Positions 1 through 5,455 of a DNA stretch of 9,110 bases are shown here, in pieces. Numbering within the stretch: position 1 is the first letter of the stretch; every line of letters starts with the position of its first letter. This DNA comes from JAJPJX01 sp964568355 (lineage in GTDB: Bacteria; Acidobacteriota; Terriglobia; Bryobacterales; Bryobacteraceae), in NCBI GenBank assembly GCA_964568355.1, contig CAZMRK010000246.1:1-9110 (forward strand), read 5' to 3'. Under the pieces are notes generated by a model. That model ran no database searches. It had not been told where the DNA came from and saw only the letters and a list, made by a program, of their open reading frames with translations. The position numbers and the translations under genes were made by a program.

Positions 1-1142
1 AGGCTCCGGAACCGATCCGGCTGCCCATGGATTGGCTGATCCGCAAGCTGGGGAGAGAGATCGCCGCGGCCGAGGTACGCCAGATCCTGGAGCGGCTGGC
101 GTTTGGAGTGAGCGAAGCGGCGCCGGGCGTATTTTCTGTTACGGTTCCCTCGTGGCGGGCGACCAAGGATATCGCCGTGAAGGACGATCTGGTGGAAGAG
201 GTGGGACGGATGATCGGATACGATTCGATCGAGCCGCGGCCGCCCGCGGTCCTCTCTACCGTGCCGCCGGCGAACCAGGAACGGGCGTTTCATCACGGAG
301 TACGCGAGCTGTTTACGGCGCTGGGCTTCACGGAGGTTTACAACTATTCGTTTGTGGGCGAGGAGCAGGCGCGGGCGTTCGGCTTCGATCCGGACAGGCA
401 CGTCACGGTGCGAAACCCGATTGCTTCCAACCAGACGCTGCTGCGGCAATCGCTGCTGCCGGAGATCCGGGACAACATTCTCGAGAACAGCAAGCATTTC
501 GAGACATTTCGCCTGTTCGAGATCGGCCGCGAGATCCACCAGCAGCCGGAGGGGCTGCCGCTGGAGATTCCGCACCTGACGGCGGCGGTGTATCACCGCA
601 GCGGAGACGGCCGGGCGGAGCTATTCGAAATCAAGCACGCGGCGGAATGCCTGCTGGAAGGCGCGCGTGTGTGTCCGGCCGAGGCGCGGAGCTACGAGCA
701 TCCGGCGCGCGCGGCGGCGGTCCAGTGGCGGGGGGAGACGGTAGGGCGGCTGTTCGAGCTGCATCCGTCGCTGGTGGAAGGCCGGGCCGCGATTCTGGAT
801 CTCGACCTGGCGCAGGTGTACCGGCTCTCGGCAGCGGAACGGAAGTACCGGCCGATCCGGCGGTACCCGTCGAGCGCCTTCGATCTCTCGGTGATCGCGG
901 GGGTACGGGAACTGGCCGGCGACCTGGAGGCAAAGCTGGCGGCGCCGGCGGGCGAGATGCTGGAATCGATCGTCTACCTGCGGCAATACGCAGGGCCGCC
1001 GCTGGCGGAAGGGCAGAAGAGCGTATCGTTCCGGCTGACGGTGGGATCCGATACACGAACGCTGTCGTCCGAGGAAGTGGCGGAGATCCGCGCGCGGATC
1101 ATCGCGGCCATGCAGCAGCAGGGCTACGAGCTGCGGATTTGA
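1..1142 (+). CDS. pheT: Phenylalanine--tRNA ligase beta subunit, C-terminal part (5' end outside window)
   Basis: This is the beta chain of the alpha2beta2 phenylalanyl-tRNA synthetase, which charges tRNA-Phe in the cytoplasm. The frame is open to the left edge (first full codon at base 3), so about 379 residues are visible of a family that usually has 670-800. Three domains can be read in order. A B5 domain covers about the first 85 residues, with the VPSWR...DLVEEVGRMIGYD signature. The catalytically inactive synthetase-like core follows (GFTEVYNYSF, NPIASNQTLLRQSLLPE, FRLFEIGREI). The last 95 residues are an FDX-ACB tRNA anticodon-binding domain (YRPIRRYPSSAFDLS through QQQGYELRI). The internal ATG at 27 is not the true start, because the B5 domain already runs across it. 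The TGA stop is at 1140-1142, and no hairpin terminator is evident directly after it. The N-terminal tRNA-binding and B3/B4 editing domains must lie upstream. The assignment is secure. Confidence 0.96.
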   Translation, partial: APEPIRLPMDWLIRKLGREIAAAEVRQILERLAFGVSEAAPGVFSVTVPSWRATKDIAVKDDLVEEVGRMIGYDSIEPRPPAVLSTVPPANQERAFHHGVRELFTALGFTEVYNYSFVGEEQARAFGFDPDRHVTVRNPIASNQTLLRQSLLPEIRDNILENSKHFETFRLFEIGREIHQQPEGLPLEIPHLTAAVYHRSGDGRAELFEIKHAAECLLEGARVCPAEARSYEHPARAAAVQWRGETVGRLFELHPSLVEGRAAILDLDLAQVYRLSAAERKYRPIRRYPSSAFDLSVIAGVRELAGDLEAKLAAPAGEMLESIVYLRQYAGPPLAEGQKSVSFRLTVGSDTRTLSSEEVAEIRARIIAAMQQQGYELRI

Positions 1143-1169
1143 TGCGATAAATCACCAAATATCAGCGAA

Positions 1170-1198
1170 TTGCGGCAAGCTTCCGGGTCGACTACAAT
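1170..1198 (+). promoter_or_regulatory. Candidate sigma70 promoter for the secreted TPR gene
   Basis: A -35-like TTGCGG (1170-1175) and a -10-like TACAAT (1193-1198) are separated by exactly 17 bases. The -10 matches consensus at 5 of 6 positions and the -35 at 3 of 6. The predicted start near 1205 would give a leader of about 75 bases before the ATG at 1281. The 138-base gap 1143-1280 contains nothing else I can support. A weaker -10-like TAGACT lies at 1236-1241 without a good -35. This is inferred from spacing and consensus only. Confidence 0.4.
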
Positions 1199-1270
1199 GA
1201 TGCGTTGCACGGATGATTCTGATGGTGCGCTGTAGTAGACTGGAATTTAACACAAGCAACTCTCAAGCTT

Positions 1271-1276
1271 GGAGGT
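1271..1276 (+). promoter_or_regulatory. Shine-Dalgarno site that fixes the start of the TPR gene at 1281
   Basis: GGAGGT lies four bases before the ATG at 1281. The in-frame TTG at 1269 would overlap this site and would add four residues in front of a normal signal peptide, so ATG 1281 is chosen. This is the strongest SD sequence in the window. Confidence 0.85.
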
Positions 1277-1280
1277 CCTT

Positions 1281-2432
1281 ATGAAGTTCCGCAACGTGGC
1301 CCTGACGGCCGCGAGCATTCTGCTGTTTTCCCTCTCCGGATTTGCCCAAACATCCTCGCTCGAAGGAGACGTGAAGGGGGGCGACGGCTCGCCGATCAAG
1401 GGCGCCCTGGTCAAGATCGAACGCAAAGACATCAAGGGCAATTACAAAGTCAAAACCGATAAAAAGGGCCATTATTTTCACGCCGGGCTGCCGCTGGGCA
1501 CCTATAAGATCGTGTTGGAAGTGGACGGCAAGGACGTAGACTCGGTCGACAACGTGCGCACCCGTCTGGGCGATCCCACTGAAGTGAGCTTCGACCTGAA
1601 GCGGGTGCAGCAGCAGCAGCAAGCCGCGATGCAGGCCGCCGAAACGGGCCAGCTCACCAAGGAGCAGGAACGCAGCATGTCGGCGGAACAGAAAGCCGCC
1701 ATCGAAAAGGCCATGAAAGAGCGCGAGAAGGCCATGGAAAAGAACAAGGCCTTGAACGACTCGTTCAACCAGGGCATGGATGCGCTGAAGACCAAGCAGT
1801 ACGATGCCGCGGTTACGGCGTTTACCAAGGCCAGCGAACTCGATCCCAAGCAGAACGTGGTGTGGGCGCAACTGGCCGAGTCCTACATGGGGCAGGCGGC
1901 CACCAAGACCGGCGCGGAGCACGATCAGATTGCGCAGAAGGGCTTGGATGCCTACGCCAAGGCGATCGAGCTGAAGCCGGATGACGCCGCCTACCACAAC
2001 AACTTCGCGCTCGCGCTGGCCAAGGCGAAGAAGTTCCCCGAGGCACAGGCCGAACTGACCAAGGCCGCCCAACTGGATCCCCCGAACGCGGGCCGCTACT
2101 ACTACAACCTGGGCGCGGTGCTGGTGAACACGGGACAGACGGATCCGGCGGGTGAGGCGTTCAAGAAGGCGATTGAGGCCGATCCGAACTATGCCGACGC
2201 GCAATATCAATATGGCGTGTACCTGGTTTCCAAGGCGCAGGTGGATGCCAGCACGGGCAAGGTGACTCCTCCGGCGGGAACCAGGGAGGCTTTCGAGAAG
2301 TACTTGCAGTTGAAACCGGACGGGCCGTTTGCGGAATCGGCCAAGGGCATGCTTTCGACCCTGACCGGCGGTGTGAATACAAGCTATCAGAACCCGACGA
2401 CTCCTCCAACTAAGAAAGGCAGAAAGAAGTAA
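1281..2432 (+). CDS. Secreted carboxypeptidase-regulatory-like/TPR repeat protein
   Basis: This is an exported protein of 383 residues with no recognisable catalytic motif, probably a periplasmic or surface scaffold. Residues 1-22 form a type I signal peptide (MKFRNVALTAASILLF, then SGFA before Gln). Residues about 25-108 look like a carboxypeptidase-regulatory or CNA-B-type beta-sandwich (GxVxxGDGSPIKGALVKI, then YxxxLPLGTYKIVLEVDGK). A run of five Gln at 110-114 opens a Lys/Glu-rich helical linker to about 155. From about 157 to 350 there are four or five TPR units, seen as repeats ending in ASELDPK, AIELKPDD, AAQLDPPN, AIEADPNY and YLQLKPDG. The tail is Thr/Pro-rich and ends in a basic cluster. 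It has its own candidate promoter and a strong SD. The sandwich-plus-TPR architecture is common in acidobacteria. Its partner is unknown, and the role is inferred from the domains. Confidence 0.88.
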   Translation: MKFRNVALTAASILLFSLSGFAQTSSLEGDVKGGDGSPIKGALVKIERKDIKGNYKVKTDKKGHYFHAGLPLGTYKIVLEVDGKDVDSVDNVRTRLGDPTEVSFDLKRVQQQQQAAMQAAETGQLTKEQERSMSAEQKAAIEKAMKEREKAMEKNKALNDSFNQGMDALKTKQYDAAVTAFTKASELDPKQNVVWAQLAESYMGQAATKTGAEHDQIAQKGLDAYAKAIELKPDDAAYHNNFALALAKAKKFPEAQAELTKAAQLDPPNAGRYYYNLGAVLVNTGQTDPAGEAFKKAIEADPNYADAQYQYGVYLVSKAQVDASTGKVTPPAGTREAFEKYLQLKPDGPFAESAKGMLSTLTGGVNTSYQNPTTPPTKKGRKK

Positions 2433-2440
2433 ACTTCTCC

Positions 2441-2472
2441 GTGCGAGACGGGCGGTGACGCCCGTCCCGCAC
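2441..2472 (+). terminator. Strong GC-rich hairpin after the TPR gene, without a U-tract
   Basis: The arms GTGCG/CGCAC and GACGGGCG/CGCCCGTC are separated by one A-C mismatch and close on a GTGA loop (2455-2458). That gives 13 base pairs, nearly all GC. It starts 8 bases after the TAA at 2430-2432. No T-run follows (next bases ACCGGGGTGC, counting the last stem bases), so it is not a textbook intrinsic terminator. It could act as an attenuator, as a 3' end that protects the TPR transcript, or as a U-less terminator. The stem is seen directly; the function is inferred. Confidence 0.6.
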
Positions 2473-2500
2473 CGGGGTGCTGGAAAGGGCGCCCCATAGC

Positions 2501-2770
2501 ATGCTCCGCTTTCTGATCCTCCGAATTTTCCTTCCGCTTTTGATCCTCTGGCTGATTCGGGGCCTTATAAAAGGCATTTTCGCCAGCATGCGATCGGAAG
2601 TCACCGAAGTTCCCAAATCCACCCATAGTGCCGAGGCCGGACGAGAGTTGAAGAAAGATCCGGTGTGCGGCACGTATGTCTCCGTGGATGCCGCGGTGAC
2701 GCAGAAGATCAACGGCGAGTTGGTGCATTTCTGCTCTACTGCCTGCCGGGATCGATATCGCGCTGCGTAA
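2501..2770 (+). CDS. Small membrane-anchored YHS/TRASH-like cysteine protein
   Basis: This protein has 89 residues. Residues 3-27 form one hydrophobic membrane segment (FLILRIFLPLLILWLIRGL and onward). A polar linker follows, then a small C-terminal domain with DPVCGTYV (53-60) and HFCSTACRDRY (76-86). The three cysteines at 56, 78 and 82 resemble the YHS/TRASH-type metal-binding treble clef seen in short, uncharacterised membrane proteins. A fourth ligand could be His76. The start is ATG 2501, with GGAAAGG at 2482-2488 as a rather distant SD. The in-frame GTG at 2477 has no SD and would add eight polar residues before the membrane segment. It lies 68 bases after the TPR gene, beyond the hairpin, and 60 bases before the barrel gene. 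Metal binding or a redox/assembly role is inference, and the true partner is unknown. Confidence 0.75.
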   Translation: MLRFLILRIFLPLLILWLIRGLIKGIFASMRSEVTEVPKSTHSAEAGRELKKDPVCGTYVSVDAAVTQKINGELVHFCSTACRDRYRAA

Positions 2771-2818
2771 CCTGGCGCACACCGCAGCCCTCTAATACAA
2801 AGAAGGGAAGTGTAAACT

Positions 2819-2824
2819 GAAGGA
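2819..2824 (+). promoter_or_regulatory. Shine-Dalgarno site deciding between two adjacent ATG codons
   Basis: GAAGGA ends three bases before ATG 2828 and six bases before ATG 2831. The spacing favours 2831, and the signal peptide reads equally well from either. A -10-like TAAACT (2813-2818) and an alternative TACAAA (2796-2801) lie just upstream, but neither has a convincing -35. Confidence 0.55.
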
Positions 2825-2830
2825 ACGATG

Positions 2831-3406
2831 ATGCGCAAATGGTTGTTTTGTCTCGCTTTAGGCACTTTTGCCACGGCTGCCTCAGCACAGGTGGCAGAGT
2901 TCTCGGTCAGCGGCGGAGTGTCCCGTTTTGGGGACGCCGTCCTGGTACAGGACCAGGGGGTCGATTATACGCTGGGTAACGGCGCCCGGATCGCGCTGCG
3001 GATGACCTTGAACACGTGGCGCTACATGGGGCATGAGTTCGGCTACGGATATGCTCACAGCAACATCTCGGTCCAGGATCAGTCGGTAGGCTTCTCGATT
3101 CACCAGGGTTTCTACAACTTCCTGGTCTACGGTACGCCGGAGGGGACTCGGGTACGTCCGTTCGTCACGGGCGGGGTTCATTTCAGCAGTTTCGTTCCTC
3201 CAGGAGCTTCCAGCTACTACAGCGTGACCAAGTTCGGCTTCAACTACGGACTGGGGCTGAAGGCGCGCGTGAGCGGGCCGTTTGGCGTACGCGTCGACTT
3301 CCGGCAATACAACACGGGCAAGCCGGATTTTCTGGGCACCATGACCGCGCCAAGCGGACGGCTGACGCAGACGGAAGTGAGCGCCGGCATCACGTTCAAC
3401 ATGTAG
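2831..3406 (+). CDS. Small outer-membrane beta-barrel protein
   Basis: This is an exported protein of 191 residues, or 192 if ATG 2828 is used. The N-terminus is a signal peptide (MRKWLFCLALGTFATAASA, cleavage before Gln-Val). The mature part alternates polar and aromatic/hydrophobic residues in strand-sized blocks separated by Gly-rich turns: EFSVSGGVSRFG, ARIALRMTLNTW, HEFGYGYAHS, YNFLVYG, VRPFVTGGVHFSSF, FGFNYGLGLKAR and GVRVDFRQYNTG. It closes with the final strand QTEVSAGITFNM. This fits an eight-strand OmpA-like or 'outer membrane protein beta-barrel' domain filling the whole protein, with no OmpA peptidoglycan-binding domain. It is the last of three co-directional envelope-type genes. 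Its TAG lies five bases from the stop of the convergent transporter gene. Porin, adhesin or structural role cannot be decided. Confidence 0.82.
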   Translation: MRKWLFCLALGTFATAASAQVAEFSVSGGVSRFGDAVLVQDQGVDYTLGNGARIALRMTLNTWRYMGHEFGYGYAHSNISVQDQSVGFSIHQGFYNFLVYGTPEGTRVRPFVTGGVHFSSFVPPGASSYYSVTKFGFNYGLGLKARVSGPFGVRVDFRQYNTGKPDFLGTMTAPSGRLTQTEVSAGITFNM

Positions 3407-3420
3407 CCGGGTCAGCGGCT
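3405..3420. terminator. Weak hairpin between convergent genes
   Basis: AGCCG (3405-3409) and CGGCT (3416-3420) can pair across a six-base loop, spanning the five-base gap between the barrel gene and the OPT gene. There is no T-run on either strand. The stem is only five base pairs, so a bidirectional terminator role is a weak inference. Confidence 0.2.
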
Positions 3421-5403
3421 GGGAATCCGGACCAGGACGTAGGTGACCGCGGCGAAGCCGGCAAGCGAGAGCCAGCCTCCCCAGGCTGCCAGGAATGGGA
3501 ACTCATCCGCGCCGGTGAGCAGGCGGGTAAAGGAGCTGATGCCGGAGAGGAAGGTCACCGCCAGCAGGATGCCGACGATCGCCTCGCCGGCGATGAGGCC
3601 GGAGGCGAGCAGGGTGCCCTTCTCCCCGGCACGGCGGCGCCGCTCCGGGGAGTAGCCGGCGGTCACACGGCCGGCCAGCCACTGGATGGCTCCTCCGGCC
3701 CAGATGGCGGCCACGGTATCAAAGGGCAGGTACATGCCCACGGCGATCAGCATGGGTGAGTGGGCTCCGCACATGATCAGGGCGATTCCGAAGGCCGCTC
3801 CCATGCCGATGAGGCCCCAGGCCATCTGGCCTCCCACAATTCCCTTGGCAAGCTGGGCCATCAGGCCGGCCTGAGGCGCTGGCAGCGCCCGCCCGCCAAT
3901 GCCTCCGGTGGCCAGGTTGGCCTCGTGCAAGGCCATGATCGGCAGGATCAGAAAGAGGGATAGCAGCAGGACCGCCAGGATCTCGACCAACTGCATCTTC
4001 CAGGGCGTGCCGCCCAGCAGGTGACCTGCCTTCAGATCCTGAATCAGGGAGCCGGAGACAGAACAGGCGCAGGCCACCACCGAAGCCACGCCGAGAACAG
4101 CCGCGACTCCCGAGAGGCCGCGCGCGCCGATGGCCAGCATCACCAGCGCGGCGAGCACGAGAGCGGAAAGCGTGAGGCCGGAGAGCGGCTGATTCGAGCT
4201 TCCCACCAATCCCACCAGATAGCCGCCCACGGCGGACAGCAGAAAACCGGTCACGCTCATGATAAGAGCGGCGATGATGGCCGAGTTCCAGCTTCCGGTG
4301 AAGTAGTAGTAGATGGCGGCCATGGCGATGGTGAGGACCGCGGCTCCGCCGAGCAGCCAGTTGACGGGCAGGTCGCGATCGGTGCGCTCCAGGTGGCGGC
4401 CTTCGTGGGCGGCGCGGGCCGAGGCGCTGAAAGCTCCGGCGAGAGATTGCAGGATGGAGGCACGCATGGAATAGAGCGTGTGGCAGGCGCCTACGAGCAT
4501 GGTGCCGACCGCGATGGGCCGCACGATGTTGTACCAGACCGAATAAGAGATCACGTCCCAGGAGGCGTTCTGGGGCATACCCAGGCGCGCGGGGAGGCCG
4601 GGATCGAAGAACAGCAGCAGGGGGATCAAGACCCACCATGCGATGACGCCTCCGGCGGCGTTCACGGAGGCAAGCTCGGGGCCGATGATGTAGCCGATGC
4701 CCATCAGCGCGGGGGACAGGCTGGGTGTGGACCAATAGATGCCGCCGGTGTGAACCACATCGCCGATGGGCTGCTTCTGGAAGTTGAAGTGGTGGACGAC
4801 GGAGCGCGGAAACGCCAGGAATCCCTCGACGTATTCCCGGAAGATCTGCAGGCCTTTGTCGCTTTTGAGGATTTCGATAATGGCGGCGAAGCCCATCGCG
4901 CCGAAGACATACTTGGGGGCGTCGCTGCCCTCGGCGCCGGCTTTGACGACTTCGGCGGAGGCCACGCTTTCCGGGAAGGGGAGATCAGATTCGACGCAGA
5001 GCGGGCGGCGCAGAATCACGATGAAGAAGACGCCGATCAACCCGCCGACCAGGAGAATGAGCGTGGACTGCCAGTAGTGCTGGCGGAGGTCGGCCCAGAG
5101 GCGATGGCCGTCCATTTCCACCATCATGAAGGCGGGAATGGTGAAGATGGCACCGGCTACCAGCGCTTCACCGACCGAGGCGGCGGTGCGGGTGATGTTC
5201 TGCTCCAGGATGCCGCCCTTGAAGCGCGGAATGCGAAAGACGGCAATGGCGATGACGGCGGCGGGGATGGTAGCGGCGATGGTCTGGCCCGCCTTCATCC
5301 CGAGATAAGCATTGGCCGCTCCAAAGACCAGGGCCAGGAAGAGGCCCAGGAGCACCGCCTTGACGGTCATTTCAGGCGGTGGGGGCGGCTCGGGTGTGGG
5401 CAT
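3412..5403 (-). CDS. OPT-family oligopeptide transporter
   Basis: This inner-membrane protein of 663 residues, full length for the bacterial OPT family, is expected to import small peptides or peptide-like metal chelates by proton symport. A short Pro-rich N-terminus (residues 2-11) precedes about 14-16 hydrophobic segments. Family signatures are near the start: NAYLGMKAG at 31-39 followed by a hydrophobic TIxAxIPAAVIA stretch, and LEQNITRTAASVGE at 66-79. Later segments include GSSNQPLSGLT, a GAHSPMLIAVGMYLP block and a C-terminal RLLTGADEFPFLAAWGGWLSL. The ATG at 5403 has no SD. A TACGAT hexamer lies nine bases upstream on this strand, which would fit a leaderless start. The gene is divergent from the GH172 gene across 52 bases and convergent with the barrel gene. 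Peptide versus siderophore or chelate substrate cannot be told from sequence. The family call is firm. Confidence 0.92.
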   Translation of the reverse strand: MPTPEPPPPPEMTVKAVLLGLFLALVFGAANAYLGMKAGQTIAATIPAAVIAIAVFRIPRFKGGILEQNITRTAASVGEALVAGAIFTIPAFMMVEMDGHRLWADLRQHYWQSTLILLVGGLIGVFFIVILRRPLCVESDLPFPESVASAEVVKAGAEGSDAPKYVFGAMGFAAIIEILKSDKGLQIFREYVEGFLAFPRSVVHHFNFQKQPIGDVVHTGGIYWSTPSLSPALMGIGYIIGPELASVNAAGGVIAWWVLIPLLLFFDPGLPARLGMPQNASWDVISYSVWYNIVRPIAVGTMLVGACHTLYSMRASILQSLAGAFSASARAAHEGRHLERTDRDLPVNWLLGGAAVLTIAMAAIYYYFTGSWNSAIIAALIMSVTGFLLSAVGGYLVGLVGSSNQPLSGLTLSALVLAALVMLAIGARGLSGVAAVLGVASVVACACSVSGSLIQDLKAGHLLGGTPWKMQLVEILAVLLLSLFLILPIMALHEANLATGGIGGRALPAPQAGLMAQLAKGIVGGQMAWGLIGMGAAFGIALIMCGAHSPMLIAVGMYLPFDTVAAIWAGGAIQWLAGRVTAGYSPERRRRAGEKGTLLASGLIAGEAIVGILLAVTFLSGISSFTRLLTGADEFPFLAAWGGWLSLAGFAAVTYVLVRIPSR

Positions 5404-5422
5404 ATGCTGCCGATCGTAGCAT
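5404..5422. promoter_or_regulatory. Short inverted repeat over the OPT gene start (possible operator)
   Basis: ATGCT (5404-5408) and AGCAT (5418-5422) form an inverted repeat around CGATCG (5411-5416), which is itself palindromic. The repeat covers the candidate -10 of the transporter. No regulator gene is present in the window, so operator function is speculative. Confidence 0.2.
5413..5418 (-). promoter_or_regulatory. Candidate -10 hexamer for a leaderless OPT transcript
   Basis: On the minus strand TACGAT ends nine bases before the ATG at 5403, and no SD is present. No good -35 is found at 16-18 bases. If used, transcription would begin about at the start codon. Confidence 0.35.
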
Positions 5423-5441
5423 GGCGGGGTCGGCTATCGGC

Positions 5442-5447
5442 TATACT
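5442..5447 (+). promoter_or_regulatory. Candidate -10 hexamer for a leaderless GH172 transcript
   Basis: TATACT matches five of six consensus bases and ends eight bases before the ATG at 5456. Only AGG two bases before the ATG could serve as an SD, which is too close. The -35 position (near 5419-5424) is poor. The sequence GGCTAT occurs at 5432, 5439 and 5452; the first two copies are in tandem as CGGCTAT. Confidence 0.4.
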
Positions 5448-5455
5448 CGCAGGCT

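Noticed and set aside
1200..1235. Short ATG frame of 11 codons just after the TACAAT box, considered as a leader peptide
   Set aside because: No SD, no codon run typical of attenuators, no terminator/antiterminator pair, and it would begin upstream of the predicted transcription start.
1177..1270. AAGCTT occurring at 1177-1182 and again at 1265-1270, considered as a paired regulatory repeat
   Set aside because: A six-base palindrome occurring twice in about 90 bases with dissimilar flanks is compatible with chance.
1608..1622. CAG repeat as a phase-variation tract
   Set aside because: A trinucleotide repeat changes length in frame and would not switch the gene on or off. Five units is also short.
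1263..2210. A 315-codon minus-strand frame opposite the TPR gene
   Set aside because: Leu/Gly/Arg-rich shadow. The + strand gene has an SD, a signal peptide and periodic TPR motifs.
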